The position numbers and the translations under genes were made by a program. From contig NZ_JAUSSZ010000004.1 in NCBI RefSeq assembly GCF_030812595.1, forward strand, positions 1 to 64,000: DNA of 64,000 nt, written 5' to 3'. Position 1 is the first letter of the stretch. Each line of letters opens with the position of its first letter. Below are positions 8,421 through 17,908 of this stretch, in pieces. Origin of the DNA: Arthrobacter bambusae (lineage in GTDB: Bacteria; Actinomycetota; Actinomycetes; Actinomycetales; Micrococcaceae). The notes beneath the pieces were generated by a model. It ran no database searches, was not told the DNA's origin, and worked only from the letters and a program-made list of their open reading frames with translations.

Positions 8421-9491
8421 CTACGCCGTCTCCGGTTCGCCCAACCGCCGGATTCCCCGGGCCTGGGTGGCGTCCCGGATCTCGCCCACAAGCTGCTCGA
8501 TGACGTCTTCCAGGAACAACACACCCAGCGTCGCGCCGCTTGTCCCCACAACCCGGCCGAGGTGCGAGCCAGTCCGCTGCATGACGGCCATGGCCTCTTC
8601 AATCTCATCCTCGGGCGCAAGGTTCACGAGGGACCGGACCCGGCTTTCCGCAATAGGATAGATGCGTCCTTCCTCGGGGATGGACAGCACGTCCTTGATA
8701 TGCAGGTAACCGGTCAGCTCGCCGTCGTCGTCCAGCACAGGGAAACGGGAGAAACCGGTGCGGCTGACCGCTTTCTCGAGTTGCCGCGGCGTCGAACCCG
8801 GCTTGAGGGATACAACTTTGTCCAGCGGCACCATGATGTGCGCCACGGTGTGCTCGGAAAACTCCAGAGCGCCGCTCAGCAGGCCGGCGTCGTCGTCCAC
8901 CAGTCCGTGGCGGGTCGATTCCTGAACGATCGACTGCACCTCTTCGAGGGTGAAGGAGGAGGTCACCTCATCTTTGGGTACAACCTTCATCAGGCGCAGG
9001 ATGCGGTTAGCCAGCCAATTCAACGTCCAGATAACGGGTTTCACGAACCAGGCGACGTGTACCAAGGGCGGCGCCAGCAGCAAGGCAGCCTTGTCCGCGA
9101 CGGAAACAGAGATGTTCTTGGGGACCATCTCACCGAAGGTCACATGCAAGAACGTCACCGCCAGCAAGGCAACCGCGAAGGCGATAACGTCTGCCAATTC
9201 GATGGGGACCCCCACGGACCCCAGCGGCGCTCCCAGCAAATGGTGGATGGCGGGCTCGGCCACGAGGAGAATCAGCAGGGAACACACAGTGATGCCCAAC
9301 TGGGCACACGCCAGCATCAGCGAGACGTGTTCCATCGCATAAAGGGTGGTCTGCGCGCGCTTGGAACCGCGTTGGGCCAAGGGTTCAATCTGGCTGCGGC
9401 GGGCGGACATCACGGCAAACTCGGCGCCGACAAAGAAGGCGTTGCCGATCAACAGCACCACGAGCCACAGGATTCCGGCCCAGTCGCTCAT
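8421..9491 (-). CDS. CNNM/HlyC-type membrane protein with CBS pair (no CorC domain)
   Basis: 356 residues. The N-terminal DUF21 domain has four hydrophobic segments (about residues 5-140, with GEMVPKNISV), followed by a CBS pair (about 195-330, including FSRFPVLDDD). The C-terminal CorC_HlyC domain present in its upstream neighbour is missing: the protein stops after the second CBS. DUF21-CBS proteins are linked to Mg2+ or Co2+ efflux or its regulation. The start overlaps the end of the upstream paralogue by 4 bp, so the two are translated together and may form a mixed complex. Confidence 0.9.
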   Translation of the reverse strand: MSDWAGILWLVVLLIGNAFFVGAEFAVMSARRSQIEPLAQRGSKRAQTTLYAMEHVSLMLACAQLGITVCSLLILLVAEPAIHHLLGAPLGSVGVPIELADVIAFAVALLAVTFLHVTFGEMVPKNISVSVADKAALLLAPPLVHVAWFVKPVIWTLNWLANRILRLMKVVPKDEVTSSFTLEEVQSIVQESTRHGLVDDDAGLLSGALEFSEHTVAHIMVPLDKVVSLKPGSTPRQLEKAVSRTGFSRFPVLDDDGELTGYLHIKDVLSIPEEGRIYPIAESRVRSLVNLAPEDEIEEAMAVMQRTGSHLGRVVGTSGATLGVLFLEDVIEQLVGEIRDATQARGIRRLGEPETA

Positions 9492-10945
9492 GCCGCACGT
9501 CCTTTGTGACCGGTTTTGGCCACAGGGTTGCCAACGGCTTCCCCTGCCGAGCCGCCAGAGCCCTTACCCAGCCGCTTGCTGGCCTGCTTCCTGCTCTGCC
9601 ATCCGCTGGCATCGCTTTCCGCGGTGCCTTCATCGTCATCGTCGGTCTCGGGCGGCGTCGGGTGAAAGCAAATGCGGTCGATCCGGCGGCCGTCCATTCG
9701 GGTGACGGCCAGGGTGCCGCCCCCGGCCTCGACCACGTCGCCAACCATCGCGATCCGTCCAAGCTGGCTCATCACGTAACCGCCCACGGTTTCGTAGGCG
9801 GGGTCGTCGGGAACCGCCAGGCCCGGGACCTGTTCGCTGACCTCGTCGGGACGCAACAGTCCAGGGAAGTACCAGTCCCCCGAGGCGCTTTGCAGCAACC
9901 CGGGGCGGACCTTGTCGTGTTCATCCGCCACTTCGCCGACGATTTCCTCCACGAGGTCCTCGAGGGTCGCGATCCCTGCGGTTCCGCCGTACTCATCAAG
10001 CACGACGGCGAGTTGCAGGTTGCCCTCGCGGAGTTCCAAAAGAAGGGCGTCAAGGTGAATGGTCTCGGGGACGCGCAGGACCTCGGACATGATGGCTCCG
10101 GCTTCCAGCCGGCTCCTGCGTTCCGGCGGGACGGACACGGCTTTCTTGATATGCACAACGCCGCGGATGTCGTCGGCCGATTCGCCGATGACCGGGAAAC
10201 GCGAATATCCCGTGCGCCGGGCTGCTTCGATGATGTCCGATACCGGCTGATCCGCGTCGATCGTTTCCATGCGGATGCGCGGAGTCATGACGTCTGCCGC
10301 CGTCCGCGCCGAGAAGTTCAGGGTCCGGGCAACAAAGTTGGCTGTCCCGGCGTCAAGGGTTCCGAGCTCTGCCGAACGGCGAACCAGGGACGCCAGTTCG
10401 GATGGCGAGCGGGCGCCCGAGATTTCTTCCTTGGCCTCCAACCCCACGAGGTTGAGCACTTTGTTCGAAAAACCGTTGAGCACCACGATTGCGGGCTTGA
10501 ACACGGCCGTGAACATCAGTTGCGGGCGCGCCAGCGCCCGGCCGAGCGGAAATGCCAAGGCCAACGCCAAGTTCTTGGGAACGAGTTCGCCGATCAGCAT
10601 CGACAAGCCGGTGGCGAAGGTCATGGCCAGGATGAGGGACACTGACTGCGCCGCAGCTTCAGGCAGCCCTGCCGAGAGCAACGGCCCGTGCAAAAGGGAG
10701 CCGACGGATGGCTCCATGACGAAGCCCGTCAGCAAGGTAGTGAGGGTGATCCCCAATTGGCAGCTTGAGAGCTGGGTGGAGAGGGATTTCAGGCACCTGA
10801 GCAACGCCGCGGCGGCGTGGTCGCCGCCGTCGACCGCTCTTTGGACTGTCGCCTGGTCGAGTGCCACGAGCGAAAACTCGACGGCCACAAAGAAGCCAGT
10901 CCCCAAAATCAGGAGCACGCCGGCGAGGAGGAAAAGCCACTCCAT
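9488..10945 (-). CDS. CNNM/CorC-type transporter-associated protein (DUF21-CBS-CorC_HlyC)
   Basis: About 485 residues when started at the ATG for MEWLFLLAG, which begins directly with the first membrane segment; a longer frame upstream to 11,167 is Pro/Arg-rich and not membrane-like. Order: DUF21 (GELVPKNLALALAF), CBS pair (GYSRFPVIGES, VLDEYGGTAGI), then a CorC_HlyC domain that ends near RMDGRRIDRI, plus an acidic/Lys-rich tail. The family takes part in magnesium/cobalt efflux. It forms a two-gene operon with the shorter paralogue. Confidence 0.9.
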   Translation of the reverse strand: MEWLFLLAGVLLILGTGFFVAVEFSLVALDQATVQRAVDGGDHAAAALLRCLKSLSTQLSSCQLGITLTTLLTGFVMEPSVGSLLHGPLLSAGLPEAAAQSVSLILAMTFATGLSMLIGELVPKNLALALAFPLGRALARPQLMFTAVFKPAIVVLNGFSNKVLNLVGLEAKEEISGARSPSELASLVRRSAELGTLDAGTANFVARTLNFSARTAADVMTPRIRMETIDADQPVSDIIEAARRTGYSRFPVIGESADDIRGVVHIKKAVSVPPERRSRLEAGAIMSEVLRVPETIHLDALLLELREGNLQLAVVLDEYGGTAGIATLEDLVEEIVGEVADEHDKVRPGLLQSASGDWYFPGLLRPDEVSEQVPGLAVPDDPAYETVGGYVMSQLGRIAMVGDVVEAGGGTLAVTRMDGRRIDRICFHPTPPETDDDDEGTAESDASGWQSRKQASKRLGKGSGGSAGEAVGNPVAKTGHKGRAA

Positions 10946-11489
10946 CAGAGGCCGCCGGATTGCGCGAACGGCTTGAGAAGGGCGCCAGCAAGAATAAGGG
11001 CTGGTTGACCCGGCGGGGGTTGGTCGGACGCAGCGGATGAATGGTCCGCCGACCGGCCGGCCTGGAGCTCCGGGGTGCGATGGGCATGTGTACGGGCATT
11101 GCCGGCTCGGCGGGTGCGCTGCACGGAGATAGCCAAACGGCTTCCCCCGCAACTCCCAGGCCGGCACCTAGAATTACTGTCCATAAGAATCCAAGTCTAC
11201 AGTCCGGCCGCGGCGCGGCTTCACGCGGCTTCACAGGCGTCGGCCGGGGCCTTGCGAGCCGCCAAACGACTGGAAAATCCCGCTCAAAAAGAGCCCCCTC
11301 CAGGCACGGAACCCAAGGCTTACGGCGATTGGCATGATTTAGGTCACCACTATTGGCAGATAGCCGCCGCTCGTCACTAGACTGGCTAGGGTCTGAGTTC
11401 GCGGGACCCAGACCCTGGCTCGCCTTTGCACCCCCTGCATTTCTCCGGGCCAGCTGGAAATCAACACTCACGGAAGAGGCGTATTTCAA
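10946..11489. promoter_or_regulatory. Intergenic region with candidate kgd promoter
   Basis: About 540 bp between two divergent transcription units. No convincing gene is visible; it is Pro/Arg-like noise in all frames. Close to kgd, TTGGCA (11353-11358) and TAGACT (11378-11383) are separated by 19 bp and could be a housekeeping promoter, leaving a leader of about 100 bases. A second promoter for the CNNM pair must lie near 10,950-11,000, but I see no clear match. Confidence 0.35.
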
Positions 11490-14400
11490 GTGCCAGAGCA
11501 GCCCAGCCACCGTCTACCCGAGGAATTTGGCGGAAACGAGTGGCTCGTTGACGAACTGTACGAGCGGTACCAGCAGGACAGGAATTCGGTCGACGCCAAG
11601 TGGTGGCCGCTTTTCGAGTCCTTCGATACCGCTGACGGCACTTCTTCCAACGGAACCTCCGCAGCCCCTGCAAACCCTCCCACTCGCGAACTTCCTGTCG
11701 TGGCACAGGCCGCCGCACCGGCAACGACGCCGGTCGCGCCCGCAGCTGCCCCGGCAGCTGCTCCTGCCGCACCCGCTCCGGCTCCGGCTGCTCCCGCAGC
11801 ACCGGTCAAGAAGGCCCCGGCCACTGTCGCCAAGGACGGCGCGCAGAAGCCATCCGACGGCAGCCAGTCCCAGCCGATCCCGGCTCAGCTTCCCAAGAGC
11901 ACCAAGGCTCCCACTCCCCCGGAAGAGGACGTCGTCTCCATCCTTCGGGGTCCCGCCAAGGCCATTGCTTCCAACATGGTCACGAGCCTTGCGGTTCCCA
12001 CCGCAACGAGCGTCAGGGCCGTTCCTGCCAAACTCCTGATCGACAACCGCGTTGTCATCAATTCCAACCTCGCCCGCGCCCGCGGCGGCAAGGTCTCCTT
12101 CACCCACCTCATCGGCTACGCAGTGGTTCGTGCCCTGTCCCAGTTCCCGTCGATGAACGTGTACTACGACGAAGTAGACGGCAAGCCCGTTGCCGTGCAG
12201 CCCGCACACGTCAACTTCGGCATCGCCATCGACATGCCGAAGCCGGACGGCACCCGCCTCCTGATGGTTCCCAACATCAAGAAGGCTGAGACCATGAACT
12301 TCGCGGAGTTCTGGCACACCTACGAAGACCTCATCAAGCGCGCGCGCAACGGAAAGCTGACGGCGGACGACCACGCGGGCACCACTGTTTCCCTGACAAA
12401 CCCGGGCGGCATCGGTACCGTGCACTCCGTACCCCGGCTCTCCAAGGGCCAGGCCGCCATCATCGGCGTCGGAGCCCTCGACTACCCGGCTGAATGGCAG
12501 GGCGCCAGCGAGAAGATCATCGCCCAGAACGCCATCAGCAAGATCCTCACGCTGACGTCCACCTACGACCACCGCGTCATCCAAGGCGCCGGAAGCGGCG
12601 AGTTCCTCAAGCTCGTCCACCAGCTCCTCCTTGGTGCCCAGAACTTCTACGACGAGATCTTCGAAGCGCTGCGCATTCCTTACGAGCCCGTCCGTTGGAG
12701 CCCCGACCTCCAGGTGGACCCGGCCGACGAGATCAACAAGGTTGCCCGCATCCAGCAGCTGATCCACTCCTACCGGGTCCGTGGCCACCTCATGGCGGAC
12801 ACCAACCCCCTGGAGTACGTCCAGCGCAAGCACCCGGACCTAGACGTTCTGACGTATGGCCTCACCCTGTGGGACCTGGACCGCGAATGGCCCACCGGCG
12901 GCTTCGGCGGCAAGTCGATGCTCAAGTTCCGCGACATCCTCGGCGTTCTCCGCGACGCTTACTGCCGCACCACGGGCATTGAGTACATGCACATCCAGGA
13001 GCCCGAGGAACGCAAGTGGTTCCAGGACCAGGTGGAGCACCCGTACTCCAAGCCCAGCCGCGAAGAGCAGCTGCGCATCGTTTCCAAGCTCAACGCGGCA
13101 GAGGCCTTCGAGACCTTCCTGCAGACCAAGTTCGTGGGCCAGAAGCGCTTCTCCCTCGAAGGCGGCGAATCCCTGATCCCGCTGCTGGACACCATCATTT
13201 CGGACGCCGCCGACGACGGACTCGACGAAGTCGCGATCGGCATGGCCCACCGCGGCCGCCTCAACGTGCTCACCAACATCGCGGGCAAGACCTACGCCCA
13301 GGTGTTCCGCGAATTCGAAGGCACCCAGGACCCCCGCTCCGTGCAAGGCTCGGGCGACGTCAAGTACCACCTCGGCACCGAGGGCACCTTCCGTTCGGAC
13401 AGCGGCAATGAGACCAAGGTCTACCTCGCCGCCAACCCGTCCCACCTTGAAGCGGTGGACTCGGTCCTGGAAGGCATCGTCCGGGCCAAGCAGGACCGGC
13501 TGGACCAGGGCGAGGCGTTCCCCGTGTTGCCCATCATGGTTCATGGCGACGCCGCCTTTGCCGGCCAGGGCGTTGTGGCGGAAACGCTCAACTTGTCCCA
13601 GCTGCGCGGTTACCGTACCGGTGGAACCATCCACATCATCGTGAACAACCAGGTCGGATTCACCACGGCACCGTCTTCGTCGCGTTCCTCGACGTACTCC
13701 ACCGACGTCGCCAAGATGATCCAGGCCCCCATCTTCCATGTGAACGGTGACGATCCCGAGGCTGTAGTACGCATCGCGCAGCTGGCCTACGAGTTCCGCC
13801 AGCGCTTCCACAAGGACGTCATCGTGGACATGGTGTGCTACCGCCGCCGTGGACACAACGAAGGCGACGACCCTTCGATGACGCAGCCGCTCATGTACAA
13901 CCTCATCGAAGCCAAGCGCTCCGTCCGCAAGCTCTACACGGAATCCCTCATCGGCCGCGGCGACATCACCGAGGACGAAGCCGAACAGTTGCTGCGCGAC
14001 TACCAGGAACGCCTCGAGCGCGTCTTTGCGGAGACCCACGCCGCGCAGACTTCGCCCATCCCGATCATCACGGCGGACTCCGCCGCGGTTTCGGACATCG
14101 AGCGTCCCATTGCCCAGCAGTCAGACTTCGGCACCAACGCGCCGGCCACCACCGCCATTTCCGCGGAAATGCTCCAGAGGATCGGCCAGGCGCACCTCGA
14201 TATTCCGGAGGGCTTCACGGTCCACTCCAAGCTCAAGCAACTCCTTGAGAAGCGTGAGCAGATGTCCCGCGAAGGCGGCATCGACTGGGGCTTCGGCGAG
14301 ATCGCGGCCTTTGGTTCGCTCGTCATGGAGGGCGTACCCGTCCGACTCGCCGGCCAGGACTCGCGCCGCGGCACGTTCGTGCAGCGCCACGCCGTCTTCC

Positions 14401-15302
14401 ACGACCGCGCCAACGGCCGCGAATGGATGCCGCTGGGCAACCTGAGCGAAAAGCAGGCCAAGCTGTGGATCTACGACTCCTTGTTGTCGGAATACGCAGC
14501 CATGGGCTTCGAATACGGCTACTCCGTGGAACGCCCGGACGCCTTGGTGCTGTGGGAAGCCCAGTTCGGTGACTTCGTCAACGGTGCACAGACCATCATT
14601 GACGAATTCATCTCCTCGGCGGAACAGAAGTGGGGCCAGCGCTCCTCGCTCGTACTCATGCTGCCGCACGGCTACGAGGGCCAAGGACCGGACCACTCGT
14701 CCGCACGCATCGAGCGCTTCCTGCAGCTTTGCGCCGAGGACAACATGATTGTGGCGAACCCCACCACGGCTGCCTCGCACTTCCACTTGCTGCGCCGGCA
14801 GGCCTACAGCCGTCCCCGCAAGCCGCTCATCATCTTCACCCCGAAGCAGCTTTTGCGCCTCAAGGGCGCGGCTTCTGCGGTGGAGGACTTCACCACGGGC
14901 GGCTTCAACCCGGTCATTGGCGAACACGAGCCGCTTCAGGCCCAGAACGTCGATCGCGTGATCTTGGTTTCCGGCCGTCTCTACTACGATCTGCTGTCGT
15001 ACCGCCAGAAGTCCGGCGACACCTCGACCGCGATCATCCGCCTGGAACAGCTGTACCCGTTGCCCCAGGCCCAGATTGAGGCGGAACTGGCCAAGTACCC
15101 GAACGCCGACATCGTCTGGGCACAGGACGAGCCCGCCAACCAGGGTCCGTGGCCGTTCATCGGCTTGAATCTGCCGCAGGCACTGGACCGCAAGGTCCGG
15201 CTCGTTTCGCGTCCGGCATCGGCCTCCACCGCAGCCGGTTCCATGAAGCGCCACAGCGCCGAACAGGCTACGTTGCTCAAGCAGGTATTCGAACGCAAGT
15301 AA
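11490..15302 (+). CDS. kgd: Multifunctional 2-oxoglutarate decarboxylase/dehydrogenase E1-E2 fusion
   Basis: A 1,270-residue protein of the actinobacterial Kgd/OdhA type. The N-terminus (LPEEFGGNEWLVDELYERY) is followed by an Ala/Pro-rich linker (about 70-125), an E2-like acyltransferase domain (about 150-390, including TTVSLTNPGGIGT and a DHRVIQGA motif that carries the catalytic His), and a ThDP-dependent E1 domain with the GDG-like HGDAAFAGQG and SHLEAVDSVLEGI. In the TCA cycle it converts 2-oxoglutarate with ThDP, and works with shared lipoamide partners to give succinyl-CoA. GTG start. A strong terminator follows. No truncation is seen. Confidence 0.97.
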   Translation: MPEQPSHRLPEEFGGNEWLVDELYERYQQDRNSVDAKWWPLFESFDTADGTSSNGTSAAPANPPTRELPVVAQAAAPATTPVAPAAAPAAAPAAPAPAPAAPAAPVKKAPATVAKDGAQKPSDGSQSQPIPAQLPKSTKAPTPPEEDVVSILRGPAKAIASNMVTSLAVPTATSVRAVPAKLLIDNRVVINSNLARARGGKVSFTHLIGYAVVRALSQFPSMNVYYDEVDGKPVAVQPAHVNFGIAIDMPKPDGTRLLMVPNIKKAETMNFAEFWHTYEDLIKRARNGKLTADDHAGTTVSLTNPGGIGTVHSVPRLSKGQAAIIGVGALDYPAEWQGASEKIIAQNAISKILTLTSTYDHRVIQGAGSGEFLKLVHQLLLGAQNFYDEIFEALRIPYEPVRWSPDLQVDPADEINKVARIQQLIHSYRVRGHLMADTNPLEYVQRKHPDLDVLTYGLTLWDLDREWPTGGFGGKSMLKFRDILGVLRDAYCRTTGIEYMHIQEPEERKWFQDQVEHPYSKPSREEQLRIVSKLNAAEAFETFLQTKFVGQKRFSLEGGESLIPLLDTIISDAADDGLDEVAIGMAHRGRLNVLTNIAGKTYAQVFREFEGTQDPRSVQGSGDVKYHLGTEGTFRSDSGNETKVYLAANPSHLEAVDSVLEGIVRAKQDRLDQGEAFPVLPIMVHGDAAFAGQGVVAETLNLSQLRGYRTGGTIHIIVNNQVGFTTAPSSSRSSTYSTDVAKMIQAPIFHVNGDDPEAVVRIAQLAYEFRQRFHKDVIVDMVCYRRRGHNEGDDPSMTQPLMYNLIEAKRSVRKLYTESLIGRGDITEDEAEQLLRDYQERLERVFAETHAAQTSPIPIITADSAAVSDIERPIAQQSDFGTNAPATTAISAEMLQRIGQAHLDIPEGFTVHSKLKQLLEKREQMSREGGIDWGFGEIAAFGSLVMEGVPVRLAGQDSRRGTFVQRHAVFHDRANGREWMPLGNLSEKQAKLWIYDSLLSEYAAMGFEYGYSVERPDALVLWEAQFGDFVNGAQTIIDEFISSAEQKWGQRSSLVLMLPHGYEGQGPDHSSARIERFLQLCAEDNMIVANPTTAASHFHLLRRQAYSRPRKPLIIFTPKQLLRLKGAASAVEDFTTGGFNPVIGEHEPLQAQNVDRVILVSGRLYYDLLSYRQKSGDTSTAIIRLEQLYPLPQAQIEAELAKYPNADIVWAQDEPANQGPWPFIGLNLPQALDRKVRLVSRPASASTAAGSMKRHSAEQATLLKQVFERK

Positions 15303-15311
15303 GACGGCGGC

Positions 15312-15360
15312 TGCCCGGCTGGAGGTTCAATACCCGCTTCCAGCCGGGCAGTTCTGTTTA
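15312..15360 (+). terminator. Rho-independent terminator after kgd
   Basis: A 13-bp perfect stem, CTGCCCGGCTGGA (15312-15324) against TCCAGCCGGGCAG (15340-15352), with a 15-base loop, followed by TTCTGTTT. It sits 9 bases after the kgd stop. Confidence 0.88.
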
Positions 15361-15437
15361 ATGGAACAAGTGCCCGGCGATCAAGCCGCCCGGCCGGGCA
15401 CCGTGCAAGGACCGCAACGTTTGGTGAAGAGGTAACC

Positions 15438-16037
15438 GTGGAAGACAGGAAGCTGCGCATCGCAGCTGTTGGTGATGAACTACTCGCCGGGCTCGGTGAT
15501 CCCAGGGCCTTGGGCTGGCTCGGAAGGGTTCTCGCGCGGACTCCCCAGGACGCCCTCCTTGTGGAGAGCTACTCTCTTCCCTGCCCCATGGAGGGCACGG
15601 AAGGCCTTGCGGGTCGCTGGCTCGACGAAGCCGGCAGGCGCTTCAGCAACGTCCACGAAAACCGACTCGTGATCGGGCTGTCCGGCCGTGATATCGAATT
15701 CGGTGTCTCCACAGCGCGCAGCCGCCTCAACCTGGCCAACATCCTGGACGGGGCATCCCAGAGCAACATCGAAGTATTCGTCGTCGGTCCGCCACCCACG
15801 CTGGACCCGGCCAAGAACCGCCGGATCGCGGAACTCAATGCCGCATTCGCAGACGTCACCACGCGACGCAACCACCATTACGTCGACACCTTCTCGCCGC
15901 TGCTCAACCACGAGCAATGGCGCACGGACCTCGCCGCCAATGGCGGCACCCCGGGCCAGGCGGGCTATGGGCTCATGGCCTGGCTCGTATTGCACCGCGG
16001 CTGGTTCCAGTGGCTGCGGATCGCCCAGCCGGAATAG
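15438..16037 (+). CDS. SGNH/GDSL-type hydrolase
   Basis: 199 residues. Block I GDELLAGLGD replaces the usual GDSL with GDEL, so the nucleophile position holds Glu rather than Ser as read here; block III-like GLSGRDIEFG and the block V region (GTPGQAGYGLMAW) can be seen, but the usual DxxH is not clear. It may therefore be a divergent or inactive member. No signal peptide, so cytoplasmic. GTG start with GAAGAGG upstream. It stands alone between the kgd terminator and the DUF4097-padR operon. Confidence 0.7.
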   Translation: MEDRKLRIAAVGDELLAGLGDPRALGWLGRVLARTPQDALLVESYSLPCPMEGTEGLAGRWLDEAGRRFSNVHENRLVIGLSGRDIEFGVSTARSRLNLANILDGASQSNIEVFVVGPPPTLDPAKNRRIAELNAAFADVTTRRNHHYVDTFSPLLNHEQWRTDLAANGGTPGQAGYGLMAWLVLHRGWFQWLRIAQPE

Positions 16038-16090
16038 CACAGCCTGGTTTTCCAAGGCCCCCTTTGCAGGACCCATTGCCACGACGCAAT

Positions 16091-16127
16091 TCACGATATA
16101 TCGTGACTTCCATACGCGATATATCGC
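16091..16127. promoter_or_regulatory. Two perfect palindromes, candidate PadR operator
   Basis: TCACGATATATCGTGA (16091-16106) is a perfect 16-bp palindrome and GCGATATATCGC (16116-16127) a perfect 12-bp one. Their shared core CGATATATCG is repeated 23 bp apart, about two helical turns, just upstream of the DUF4097 gene and its padR partner. PadR proteins commonly control their own operon through such dyads. Confidence 0.7.
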
Positions 16128-16143
16128 ATCCTCTGGAGGGGTC

Positions 16144-16992
16144 ATGTCAGAAGAAAACTGGACCGTTACCGGCCCGCAGACCATCGACGTCGACGGCGTC
16201 CGCTCGCTCAAGCTGGGAATCGTCAAGGGCCGCTTCGACGTCGTGACGCACGATGAGGCCACCACCAGGATCGAAGTCTCGGAAATCGGCGGCGATCCGC
16301 TGGCTGTCAGCCTCGTTGACGGCCGCCTCGAAGTCCGCCACCAGCTGCACGGCCCGCAGGGTTGGTTCCGCAACCTGATGGGGACGGTCAACAACACCAG
16401 CCCCAATACCGTCGTCATCAGCATTGCGCTGCCTGCCGGCGTCGACGTCGAAGCAGGAACCGTGGGCGGTGACGGCATGGTGTCCGGCGTTACCGCCCAT
16501 ATCCGCCTCAGCACAGTCTCCGGTTCCGTCCTCGCGGACCGCACGCGGGGCGAGCTTCACGTCAACACCGTCAGCGGCGAGGTCATCGCCCGTAACCACG
16601 ACGGCGTCATGACCGCCAAGAGCGTCTCAGGGGAAGTCACGGCTTCTGGCCGCTTCAAGAACATCCGGGCCAATACTGTCAGCGGCGACCTCAGCTTCGA
16701 CCTCCACGGCTACACCCAGGACTTCGGAGCCAATTCAGTTTCAGGCGACCTCACCATCCGCCTCCCGCGTGACGTTGGCGTGGACATCGTGGCCAAAACG
16801 GCCAGTGGCACCGTGATGATCGATGACCAGCTTTACGCACAGTCAGGCGGCAGGGTCCAGACCATCGTCGGTCCCGACGAGCGGCTCATGGTGGCGCGCA
16901 CAAATTCCGTTTCCGGAAAAACATCCATCATCCATGGCAGTGCGCCGACCCCCGGCACAACCCACTCAGTCCCCGGAGAAGAGGAAATCTGA
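16144..16992 (+). CDS. DUF4097 beta-strand-repeat protein
   Basis: 282 residues with the repeating pattern xxNTVSGxV / xAKSVSGxV at least six times (NTVSGEV, SVSGEV, NTVSGDL, SVSGDL, ASGTV, SVSGKT), which predicts a right-handed beta helix or adhesin-like solenoid, the DUF4097/DUF4098 fold. There is no signal peptide or membrane segment, so it is cytoplasmic as annotated. Function unknown. The ATG at 16144 follows TCTGGAGGGG. Its last base overlaps the padR start region, and the pair is typical of actinobacteria. Confidence 0.88.
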   Translation: MSEENWTVTGPQTIDVDGVRSLKLGIVKGRFDVVTHDEATTRIEVSEIGGDPLAVSLVDGRLEVRHQLHGPQGWFRNLMGTVNNTSPNTVVISIALPAGVDVEAGTVGGDGMVSGVTAHIRLSTVSGSVLADRTRGELHVNTVSGEVIARNHDGVMTAKSVSGEVTASGRFKNIRANTVSGDLSFDLHGYTQDFGANSVSGDLTIRLPRDVGVDIVAKTASGTVMIDDQLYAQSGGRVQTIVGPDERLMVARTNSVSGKTSIIHGSAPTPGTTHSVPGEEEI

Positions 16993-17606
16993 TGCCGCCC
17001 GTCTTTGCCCACGGTGCCCTCCGGCTCTATTTGCTGGCACTCCTGGAATCGGGCCCCAAGCACGGCTACGAGCTCATCAAGGCCCTCGGCGAACGCTTCG
17101 GCGGGACCTACTCGCCCAGTGCCGGAACCATCTACCCGCGCCTTGGCAAACTCGAGGAAGAAGGACTGGTTGCGACCAGCAGCGGCGGGCGCCGCACCAA
17201 CTACTCCATCACTGCGGCGGGGCTCGCGGAACTGAACAGCCGGCGGCAGGAACTGGCCGACGTCGAGGAGAACATCTCCGCTTCCGTGCGGCGCTTGGCC
17301 GATGGCCTCCGGGAGGACATCCGCAGCAACATGCGCGGCTTGCGGGCAGACCTGGCCGCAACCGCCGAAGCCGCGCGCGCCAATGCGAAATCCCCGGAAT
17401 TCCAGTCCTGGGCCGGAAGCTACTCTCCGGAGGGGCACCGCATCCTGAAGGAAGCCGAGATGATGGTCCAGTCCTTCCGCGATGACATCCGCGTGGAGCT
17501 GCGACAGTACGCCGGCTCCAAGTCCCTGACTCCGATCGCCCTTGAAACCGTCCGTACGGTCTTGGACCAGGCCAGGATCTCCATCCGGAATTCCCTGCGC
17601 GAGTAA
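16992..17606 (+). CDS. PadR-family transcriptional regulator
   Basis: 204 residues. The N-terminal winged helix has the PadR signature LLALLESGPKHGYELIKAL in part and SAGTIYPRLGKLEEEGLV, followed by a Vir_DNA-binding-like C-terminal helical part (about 90-200) rich in Arg/Glu for dimerisation. It is translationally coupled to the DUF4097 gene. The two palindromes upstream of the operon are likely to be its binding sites. Ligand unknown. Confidence 0.9.
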   Translation: MPPVFAHGALRLYLLALLESGPKHGYELIKALGERFGGTYSPSAGTIYPRLGKLEEEGLVATSSGGRRTNYSITAAGLAELNSRRQELADVEENISASVRRLADGLREDIRSNMRGLRADLAATAEAARANAKSPEFQSWAGSYSPEGHRILKEAEMMVQSFRDDIRVELRQYAGSKSLTPIALETVRTVLDQARISIRNSLRE

Positions 17607-17738
17607 GTCTGAAAATCCCGGCGGGCGCGGCTCTGCTCTTGCCTTAGGGCCCTGGCGGCACGGTTCGCGGGGCGGCCCCCGGATGTGGGAGACTGGAGGG
17701 CAGCTTTATTGAGTATCAAGAATCTAAGGAGGCCAGCT

Positions 17739-17813
17739 ATGAGCAAGCGTGCACGTAAGCGTCGTGACCGTAAGCGCGGCGGCGCAAACCACGGCAAGCG
17801 TCCCAACACCTAA
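17739..17813 (+). CDS. 50S ribosomal protein bL37 (24 residues)
   Basis: A tiny basic protein starting MSKRARKRRDRK and ending ANHGKRPNT, preceded by AAGGAGG at an ideal distance. The pattern KRxRKxRDRK...ANHGKRPN matches the actinobacterial small ribosomal protein bL37 seen in mycobacterial ribosome structures. It is too short for most gene finders. It is followed by a strong palindromic terminator. The identity is recalled from family knowledge. Confidence 0.85.
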   Translation: MSKRARKRRDRKRGGANHGKRPNT

Positions 17814-17844
17814 GCCAGCGGCTTAGCGTAAGACTTAATGCGGA

Positions 17845-17876
17845 GGGCCCCGGAAACCATATGGTTTCCGGGGCCC
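17845..17876. terminator. Bidirectional terminator
   Basis: A perfect 32-bp palindrome: GGGCCCCGGAAACCAT and its complement, with CATATG at the centre. It lies between bL37 (plus strand) and rsrA (minus strand), whose stop is 33 bp away, so it can serve both convergent units. Confidence 0.85.
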
Positions 17877-17908
17877 TTGCCGTTCAGACTCTCAGTCTTT
17901 TCAGGCTC

